Assembly: GCA_964504155.1 (NCBI GenBank)
Contig: CAZDCZ010000018.1
Coordinates: forward strand, 1-39,607
DNA: 39,607 bases
Direction: 5' to 3'
From: CAZDCZ01 sp964504155
GTDB taxonomy: Bacteria; Bacteroidota; Bacteroidia; Bacteroidales; UBA12077
The position numbers and the translations under genes are program-made. Shown here in pieces: positions 34,146-39,607 of this stretch (positions are counted from its first letter, which is position 1; the number at the start of each line of letters is the position of its first letter). The notes beneath the pieces are model-generated. The model saw nothing but the letters and a program-made list of their open reading frames with translations, was not told where the DNA came from and made no database searches.

Positions 34146-36665
34146 TTAAAAGAATAAGTTACCTATTTTATTAATTAGAAAAGCCATAATCCAGGCAAGT
34201 GTTGTTGTATAAAACATTGCAAATACTGCCCATTTCCAATGTCCCGATTCTTTATTTATTGCGGCAATAGTAGCTACACAAGGGAAATATAAAAGAATAA
34301 ATATTAAAAAACCTAGGGCTACTACCGGAGTATAAACTTTTTCTCCTTTATTTGGTTCGTAATCATATGTTGCCGATTGTAGTTGTTTTGTTAATGTTTT
34401 TGAGTTAGTAGTGTCGTCTGAAGAATCGGAGTGATATAAAACACTCATAGTGCTAACAACAATTTCTTTTGCTGCTACACCGGAGAGAATACTAACACTC
34501 ATTTTCCAGTCGAATCCTAATGGTCGCATAACAGGTTCTATAAATTTACCTAATCTGCCAATATATGAATTTTCGTGATAATCGGAACTTTCTTTGTCTT
34601 TTAATTTGCTGATTTCAATATTTTTCAGATTTTCTAAATTTTCTATATCTTCTATATCTTCATTTTGAGCAATTGATATTTGTGTATTATATGTTTCTGT
34701 TATTTGTTGAATTTTTGCTTCATATTTTTCCGAATTTTTAGTATTCAATGGGTAATAACCCAGTGCCCATATGATAATTGAAGCAAAAAGAATAATTCCA
34801 CTCATTTTTTGTAGATATTGAACTCCTTTGTGCCACATGTGTTTTAATGTTGAGCGCATTGTTGGAACACGGTAAGGAGGAAGTTCCATTACAAAAGGAA
34901 TTTCTTTCGATTTTAATAATGTTTTCTTAAAAATTATTGCAATAAATGCCGCTACTATTATCCCAAAAATATAAATGCTAAACAGTAAGGTTCCGGGATG
35001 ACTTGGGAAAAACGCAGAAATAATTACCAGATATACAGGTAGCCGGGCACTACACGACATAAATGGATTTATTAAAATTGTTAATAGCCTATTATTTCTA
35101 TTTTCTATTGTTCTTGTTGCCATTATAGCCGGAACATTACACCCAAATCCCATAAGTAAAGGAATGAATGATTTTCCATGTAAACCAATCTTGTGCATTA
35201 TTCTATCCATAATAAATGCAGCACGTGCCATATATCCAGTATCTTCCATTAACGATATAAAGAAAAAGAGAATAAGTATGTTGGGCAAAAATACAATAAC
35301 ACCACCAACTCCACTTATAATACCATCTATTAATAGGTCTTTTAATGGCCCACTTGCCATAGTATTGTTTATAACTTGACTAATAAAATCTACTAAATTC
35401 GAAATCCATTTCATAGGGTATTTCCCAAACGAAAATGTCGATTGAAACATTAACCACATAAAAAAGAAGAATATTGGAAATCCCAGATATTTATGTGTTA
35501 AAAAATGGTCAATCTTATCGGTAGTTTTTCTTTTAATATTTATATTTCCTTTGTATGTTTCTTTTAATGCACCTGCAATAAAACCGTATTTTGAGTCTGT
35601 AATTATTGTTTCAGAATCGTCGGAAAAATGAGCTTCTATTTTCGATATTTCTTTCGATGCTGTATTTAAAATATCATCGGAATTTTTCCATTTGGTAATA
35701 CTGAATCTTACAGATTTATCTTTTTCTAATAATTTAATTGAATAAAAACGCGATGAAATAATATCTGTTAATCTTTTATTTTTCCATATTTTGTCTTGAA
35801 TATTGTGTATCGATTGTTCAATATCCCAACCATAATTAATATGTATATGTCTAACAGTAGGGTCGTTATCTTCATATACATCAATAACTTTATTAAAAAG
35901 ATTTTTTATTCCATAACCCGAAGAACCTACTGTTGGGATAATAGGAATTCCAATCATTTTTCCTAATGCTTCATAATTAAATGTGTCACCTTTCTTCTTT
36001 AACTCATCATACATATTAAGAGCAATTACTACTTTAATATCCATGTCGATAAGTTGGGTTGTAAGATAAAGATTGCGTTCAAGATTTGATGCATCAACAA
36101 CATTTACAATAACATCGGGTAATTCTCCTAAAATATGTTTGCGTACATATAATTCTTCCGGCGAATACGCCGACAAAGAGTAAGTTCCGGGAAGGTCGGT
36201 AATGTGTATTTTATAGCCGTTTTGTTGAAATTGTGCAATTTTTGAGTCAATAGTTACACCGCTGTAATTTCCTACATGTTCTTTCGATTTTGAAGCATGG
36301 TTAAAAATTGTAGTTTTCCCACAATTAGGGTTTCCAACTAAGGCAATCTGAATTTCCTTTCCTTTTACTTTTGCGGAGGTTTTTAATTTTGCATCGTCTA
36401 TTACACCATTGAACTTGTTCGGAGCAATTTCTTTAGCTTCTTCTTTTGTAATAACTTCAATGAGCGAAGCCTCACTTCTACGCAAAGAAACTTCGTATCC
36501 CATAATAGAATATTCTATGGGGTTTTTTAGTGGAGCATTTTTTATTACTGTAACTTTTTTGCCTTTTACAAAACCCATTTCAGTAATACGTTTTCTAAAA
36601 GCACCTCTTCCTTTTACTTTAGTAATTATGCCCGAATCATTATTTTGTAGTTGCGATAATTTCAT
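34146..36665 (-). CDS. feoB: FeoA-FeoB fusion ferrous iron transporter
   Basis: Ferrous iron permease with FeoA fused at the N-terminus. The ATG at 36665 gives 839 residues starting KLSQLQNNDSGIITKVKG; a TTG five codons upstream is also in frame. The FeoA SH3-like domain covers ~1-75. The G domain starts with G1 in VGNPNCGKTTIFNHA (~115-125), then G3 DLPGTYSLSAY and G4 in LNMYDE. The permease part (~395-835) has the Gate motifs, including GFGCNVPAIMATRTI and FMSCSARLPVYLV, and a late GVAAKEIVVSTMSVLYH. A Glu/Asn-rich insert lies at ~660-700. FeoA-FeoB fusions are common in Bacteroidota. A minus-strand TACTTTTA about 30 bp upstream resembles a -7 box. Confidence 0.96.
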   Translation of the reverse strand: MKLSQLQNNDSGIITKVKGRGAFRKRITEMGFVKGKKVTVIKNAPLKNPIEYSIMGYEVSLRRSEASLIEVITKEEAKEIAPNKFNGVIDDAKLKTSAKVKGKEIQIALVGNPNCGKTTIFNHASKSKEHVGNYSGVTIDSKIAQFQQNGYKIHITDLPGTYSLSAYSPEELYVRKHILGELPDVIVNVVDASNLERNLYLTTQLIDMDIKVVIALNMYDELKKKGDTFNYEALGKMIGIPIIPTVGSSGYGIKNLFNKVIDVYEDNDPTVRHIHINYGWDIEQSIHNIQDKIWKNKRLTDIISSRFYSIKLLEKDKSVRFSITKWKNSDDILNTASKEISKIEAHFSDDSETIITDSKYGFIAGALKETYKGNINIKRKTTDKIDHFLTHKYLGFPIFFFFMWLMFQSTFSFGKYPMKWISNLVDFISQVINNTMASGPLKDLLIDGIISGVGGVIVFLPNILILFFFISLMEDTGYMARAAFIMDRIMHKIGLHGKSFIPLLMGFGCNVPAIMATRTIENRNNRLLTILINPFMSCSARLPVYLVIISAFFPSHPGTLLFSIYIFGIIVAAFIAIIFKKTLLKSKEIPFVMELPPYRVPTMRSTLKHMWHKGVQYLQKMSGIILFASIIIWALGYYPLNTKNSEKYEAKIQQITETYNTQISIAQNEDIEDIENLENLKNIEISKLKDKESSDYHENSYIGRLGKFIEPVMRPLGFDWKMSVSILSGVAAKEIVVSTMSVLYHSDSSDDTTNSKTLTKQLQSATYDYEPNKGEKVYTPVVALGFLIFILLYFPCVATIAAINKESGHWKWAVFAMFYTTTLAWIMAFLINKIGNLFF

Positions 36666-36720
36666 ATTAAGATTAACCAATTTAATAGCGCGTAAAAGTA
36701 ATATTATAAACTTATTTTAA

Positions 36721-37056
36721 CAATATAAAAAGATGTTATTTTTAAAGAATCTAAATAAAAATTTAAAGAGTTATTTATGTTTTTATTAGTAACCTGATTT
36801 TTTTGATTATCTGTTGATGCGTTTATTTATTTGCAGAATAATAATTTAGAATATTTTAATGGCATTAATCGGTTGATATATGAAGCGTTGGGCGTTTTAA
36901 AGCACTACACTTTCAATTTACTATTAAATTTCTTTATTTGCACAAATTTCAATTTAACCACTTATCGCCCAATAATTTATACACCTTATTGAGGCTATGT
37001 GCTTTATTATAAATCAAAAATACATATTTTATAGATGTATTACAAAAAACAATTCA
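36721..37056. other. Left flank of the restriction-modification island
   Basis: About 340 bp without a gene. It holds TTGGGCG (36887-36893) and CGCCCAA (36966-36972), an inverted pair ~70 bp apart, and a small palindrome ATACAT...ATGTAT (37020-37039). This is the junction between the conserved feo operon and the accessory island, so an insertion point is plausible here, but I see no integrase or clear attachment site. Confidence 0.4.
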
Positions 37057-37057
37057 A

Positions 37058-37089
37058 TGTTACTTATAGCCTTTGGCTTATAGTCAACA
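37058..37089 (+). promoter_or_regulatory. C-box operator for the controller gene
   Basis: A 32-bp dyad: two copies of CTTATAG (37063-37069 and 37077-37083) at 14-bp spacing, within an outer TGTT...AACA symmetry and a central GCCtttGGC. It lies 19 bp upstream of the controller start codon. I recall that C-protein operators of the C.Esp1396I type have two similar sites with ACTTATAGTC-like cores, so this fits autogenous control. A TAATCTTTG (37095-37103) just downstream resembles a -7 box with one extra base; transcription would then start near the GTG, giving a leaderless mRNA, as described for some C proteins. Confidence 0.7.
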
Positions 37090-37107
37090 AATGTTAATCT
37101 TTGCACT

Positions 37108-37335
37108 GTGGAAATAAAATCTAAAATAGGAACTCGTATTAAAGAATTAAGAGATTTAAAAAATATGTCTCAGAAAGATTTATCGTATTCTGCTGATTTA
37201 GATAGAAGCTACATTGCAAGTGTCGAAAATGGGAAACGTAATATTTCAATTGTAAATATTGAAAAAATTGCTACTGCACTTGATATTTCATTAAAAGATT
37301 TTTTTCATAATGACAAGTTTGATTACGATAAATAA
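37108..37335 (+). CDS. Restriction-modification controller (C) protein
   Basis: A 75-residue HTH_3 (XRE/Cro) regulator, start codon GTG. The helix-turn-helix is visible as MSQKDLSYSADLDRSYIASV, followed by ENGKRNISIVNIEKIATALD. The length and the short C-terminal end are typical of controller proteins, which delay expression of the nuclease relative to the methyltransferase after entry into a new host. The immediate context supports this: a C-box-like dyad upstream, a probable restriction gene 71 bp downstream, and a remnant of an adenine methyltransferase after that. It could be a generic phage-like repressor, but the context makes a C protein much more likely. Confidence 0.82.
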   Translation: MEIKSKIGTRIKELRDLKNMSQKDLSYSADLDRSYIASVENGKRNISIVNIEKIATALDISLKDFFHNDKFDYDK

Positions 37336-37406
37336 AGCTGTAAAAAAACTTCAAATCCTTAATTGATAAATCAATTAAGGATAGTGGGAACAAAGGGAAA
37401 ACGGCT

Positions 37407-38111
37407 ATGATTAGGTCTTCAAAGCCTATTCTAAATATTCACGAAGCTATAAAAGCACAGTTAGTTCATAATGGAGTAAACAAAGATTTGATTTATCCCC
37501 CGCTTAATTCAAGAACTCCTGAATTAAAATTAGCAGGATTTTTAAAACAAAAAGACCAAGATGTTTGTGTTACTCCTAATAATTTAGAAGCTACTACTGA
37601 AATTCTAAAAATAGGATTGCTCAATGGAGAAAACGATGAATTTGGCAAAGAATTCACAAAAAAAACATTGACAATTAATATTCGAAGTCAAATAAGTAGT
37701 ATTCAAAAGAATTTTGATACTCTTTATGAAAGAACAATATCAGAAGCTCAAAATTTGCACGAAAGGTGTCCTGAAATGGTGTTAGGAGAAGTCTATATGA
37801 TTGCAGTTCCTGAATATGATGATAAAGAATTTGCTAACAAAAAATCAAAATTCAAAACAATAAGTGCAAAATTGGTTGAGAAATATATTAAGTCCTTTCA
37901 AACAATTACAAACAGGAATGATATTTCAAAGAGTTTTTATCAATATGAAGCAACTTGTTTATTGATAGTTGATTTCAGCAAAAAGACACCAAAAATATAT
38001 AATTCTACTGCTGAATTAGTTGAAGACAAACTATTACCAACAGACACAAATGTGAAATTTGAGGGACTTGAATGGAATAAATTTTCAGAGAAGTTGATCA
38101 AAACCTACTAA
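37407..38111 (+). CDS. Probable type II restriction endonuclease
   Basis: A 234-residue protein that I assign mainly by position: it follows a controller gene and is convergent with an adenine methyltransferase remnant, overlapping its 3' end by four bases. The N-terminal segment has YPPLNSRTPELKLAGFLKQ followed by KDQDVCV; a core of this kind, with acidic residues and a strand, could be part of a nuclease active site, but I cannot identify a PD-(D/E)xK motif with certainty. Later parts are EVYMIAVPEYDDKEFANKK and SFYQYEATCLLIVDFSKK. The frame is intact, with no stop or shift. A purine-rich AAGGGAAAA precedes the ATG. I do not recognise the recognition-site family. Confidence 0.6.
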   Translation: MIRSSKPILNIHEAIKAQLVHNGVNKDLIYPPLNSRTPELKLAGFLKQKDQDVCVTPNNLEATTEILKIGLLNGENDEFGKEFTKKTLTINIRSQISSIQKNFDTLYERTISEAQNLHERCPEMVLGEVYMIAVPEYDDKEFANKKSKFKTISAKLVEKYIKSFQTITNRNDISKSFYQYEATCLLIVDFSKKTPKIYNSTAELVEDKLLPTDTNVKFEGLEWNKFSEKLIKTY

Positions 38112-38719
38112 ACAAGATTTGGAACGGGAATATTAAGTTGATATTTTTCGATTAAGAAAGTATCTATCTCCTCTTTTTCGGATAGTGTTTTTAAAATATC
38201 AAGTTCTTCCTTTGAGAATTCAGGTATTGTAAATCTTTCAATAAAATTCTTTTGATAACACGGAAAACCACCTTGTATTGAAACACTTGTTGTTGTTACA
38301 TAGTAATCCATTACAATTGAGTTTAATATTTTCTGAACTATTAATATATTTTCTTCTTTTGACATTGAATGAGATAAACTATCAAAAAGTGTAGCTTTTC
38401 CAGAAGTGTCTTTACTAAAATATATACCATAACCATTAGTATAATAAGCATCATCTTCTGGAACAAATAAAAATCTTGGATGTTTACTGAAAGTTGGATT
38501 GAGAATTTTTTTTCCTATTCTTGCAATCCCTTGCGTTCTTCCCCAAACGTAAAAAGGTTCAAATATTGTTTTTCCTTTATTTCTACTTGCTAACTTTTCA
38601 CGTTCAGAAAGTAAGTAATCATAACATTTAGGATATTTGGTTTTAAATTCTGTTTCTAAAATTGGTGTTGCAGTTTTTTTATCAACTTTATAAGGACAAC
38701 AGTTCGTTAAAAAGTGATT
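38108..38719 (-). pseudogene. 3' remnant of a gamma-class m6A methyltransferase
   Basis: The frame is open from 38719 (in-frame stop at 38720-38722) to 38108; it has no sensible start, and an ATG at 38365 would cut a domain in half. The ~200 residues match the C-terminal specificity region of M.TaqI/Eco57I-type N6-adenine methyltransferases: FEPFYVWGRTQGIARIGKK, then HPRFLFVPEDDAYYTNG, then MDYYVTTTSVSIQGGFPCY, ending IERFTIPEFSKEELDIL and a FLIEKYQL tail. The catalytic N-terminal half with the SAM site and NPPY motif is missing. The coding sense stops near 38700, where an insertion sequence begins; the rest may lie beyond the IS, outside the window. Confidence 0.75.
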
Positions 38720-38778
38720 TAAGTATCTAATAATGAGTAAAATAAATTAAAAAGAAATGCGATAAAATTTGTTTAAAA

Positions 38779-38837
38779 CCTTGGCAATCAGTATCTTAGT
38801 AGATTAACGACAATCTGTTATGATATGATTACCAAGG
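38779..38837 (+). promoter_or_regulatory. Fold-back hairpin over transposase start
   Basis: CCTTGGCAATCA (38779-38790) pairs with 38826-38837 over 12 positions with one mismatch; TATC/GATA (792-795/822-825) and AGATT/AATCT (801-805/812-816) extend it inward. The right arm contains the transposase ATG at 38825. In read-through RNA this would hide the start codon, a device known from several IS elements to limit transposition by outside transcription. The structure is visible; the role is inferred. Confidence 0.6.
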
Positions 38838-39607
38838 GGATAAAATCTTATAATAAGCTAATAATCAGCACGTTAAACAAATTACCGAATATTAATAAGT
38901 GTAGAAAAGACTTTTTGTTAGAGGTCTTTGTTCTTATGCTCAGTATAAATAGGGCGTATAAACTTCCTACAGTTATCTCGCTATGGTAATTTTAAAGAAC
39001 AAAGATACAGACAACAATTTGAAAAGCAATTTGATTTTCTAGAATTTAACAAACAACTTGTACTTTCTGCAGGTGGAGGTAAATATGCAATAGCATTTGA
39101 CCCGAGCTATATTAACAAGTCTGGCAAAAGTACTCATGGAGTTGGTTATTTTTGGTCTGGAGTAGCTGGACAAGCAAAGTGGGGTTTAGAAATTGCAGGG
39201 CTTGCAGCTATAGATATCAACAACCATACAGCTCACCATTTAGAGGCTGTGCAAACATTTACAAATAAAAATACTGAATCCACACTAACGGATTGGTATG
39301 CTAATATTATTACAACACGAAAAGATCAATTAAAGCAAATCTCAAATATTATTGTTGCTGATGCATGGTTCTCAAAACGAAAATTTACCGATGAAATAAT
39401 TTTAGCAGAAATGAATCTTATTAGTCGGTTTAGAGATGACGCAGATTTATTATACTTATTTCATGGACAACATTCTGGAGGAAAAGGTAGACCAAAAAAA
39501 TATGATGGAAAGATTATACATAACAATATAAATAAAGATTACTTTAACTTTGTTGAGAAGAATGAGAACGCTGAGATTTACTGTGCTGAGGTATATTCTA
39601 AAGCATT
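38825..39607 (+). pseudogene. IS transposase with one frame change, partial
   Basis: From the ATG at 38825 one frame reads MITKGIKSYNKLIISTLNK and continues to FLLEVFVLMLSIN at about 38950; that frame ends at a TAA at 38987. Coding sense continues in the +1 frame from 38952 as GRINFLQLSRYGNFKEQRY and runs to the window end. Signatures of a DDE transposase in the second part are YAIAFDPSYINKSGKSTHG with a first Asp, and IIVADAWFSKRKF with a probable second Asp; the catalytic Glu lies beyond the window. The join at 38948-38954 (AATAGGG) needs one base skipped, so this is either an inactivating insertion or a programmed +1 shift. I recall the family as IS4-like in Bacteroidota, but not by name. 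Confidence 0.7.

Larger units (their letters stand above)
38700..39607 (+). mobile_element. Insertion sequence, right end outside window
   Basis: The left boundary is placed at about 38700, where methyltransferase coding sense ends and ~120 bp of non-coding DNA precede a transposase frame. Bases from 38700 (CAGTTCGTTAAAAAGTG) are the candidate left terminal sequence; no right end is available to confirm an inverted repeat or a target duplication. The element carries a fold-back hairpin and a DDE-type transposase. Confidence 0.65.

Noticed and set aside
36887..36972. Integron attC site formed by GTTGGGC and GCCCAAT
   Set aside because: The core-like boxes are in the wrong order for an attC site (the GTTRRRY-type box comes first on either strand), the second box deviates from RYYYAAC, and there is no integrase.
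37058..37089. CRISPR-like or iteron repeats
   Set aside because: Only two 7-bp copies in dyad symmetry in front of a regulator gene; an operator explains them better.
38108..38365. A separate 85-residue gene from the ATG at 38365
   Set aside because: The same frame is open and has clear methyltransferase sense for another ~118 codons upstream to 38719, so this ATG is internal to a truncated gene.

Overview
The window is AT-rich chromosomal DNA from a member of the Bacteroidota, most likely a Bacteroidales or Marinilabiliales type. The evidence is the gene content: a short-form ProS, a FeoA-FeoB fusion with its Cys-rich partner, a DUF5606 protein, an OmpP1/FadL-like porin and a GLPGLI-like lipoprotein. 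Several intergenic sites resemble the Bacteroidota -7 box (TAnnTTTG), and there are dispersed palindromic repeats of a kind I recall from this phylum. Gene calls rest on reading the translated protein sequences; no database search was possible.

Layout. 1-533: a fragment of a small membrane-protein gene, cut off next to a long imperfect inverted repeat. 525-6520 (minus): a compact biotin operon, bioB-bioA-bioF-bioG-bioC-bioD, preceded by a leader-like ORF whose 3' end is overlapped by a strong intrinsic terminator just before bioB. 6648-8555 (minus): purC and phoH. 8723-12879 (plus): a SAM hydrolase-like DUF62 gene, mazG, and a large PAS/GAF hybrid histidine kinase. 12987-15013 (minus): DUF5606 and proS. 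15116-26701 (plus): a Tyr/Gly/Ser-rich lipoprotein, an outer-membrane porin, a DUF349 protein, pyrG, yidC and a 7TM-HD phosphodiesterase. 26933-30944 (minus): lolA, ftsK and a lipoprotein. 31250-33230 (plus): carbamate kinase and ornithine carbamoyltransferase. 33480-36665 (minus): the feoAB ferrous-iron operon with a Cys-rich accessory protein and a DUF456 membrane protein.

36721 to the end is an accessory island. It holds a C-protein-controlled restriction-modification system: an operator dyad, a controller gene, a probable restriction endonuclease, and a convergent gamma-class adenine methyltransferase. Only the C-terminal ~200 residues of the methyltransferase remain, because an insertion sequence abuts it. 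The transposase of that IS changes reading frame once, and a fold-back hairpin covers its start codon. The window ends inside this IS.

The two most interesting points are the leader ORF and terminator in front of the biotin operon, which could be a translation-dependent attenuator, and the restriction system whose protective methyltransferase is interrupted while controller, operator and nuclease look intact.
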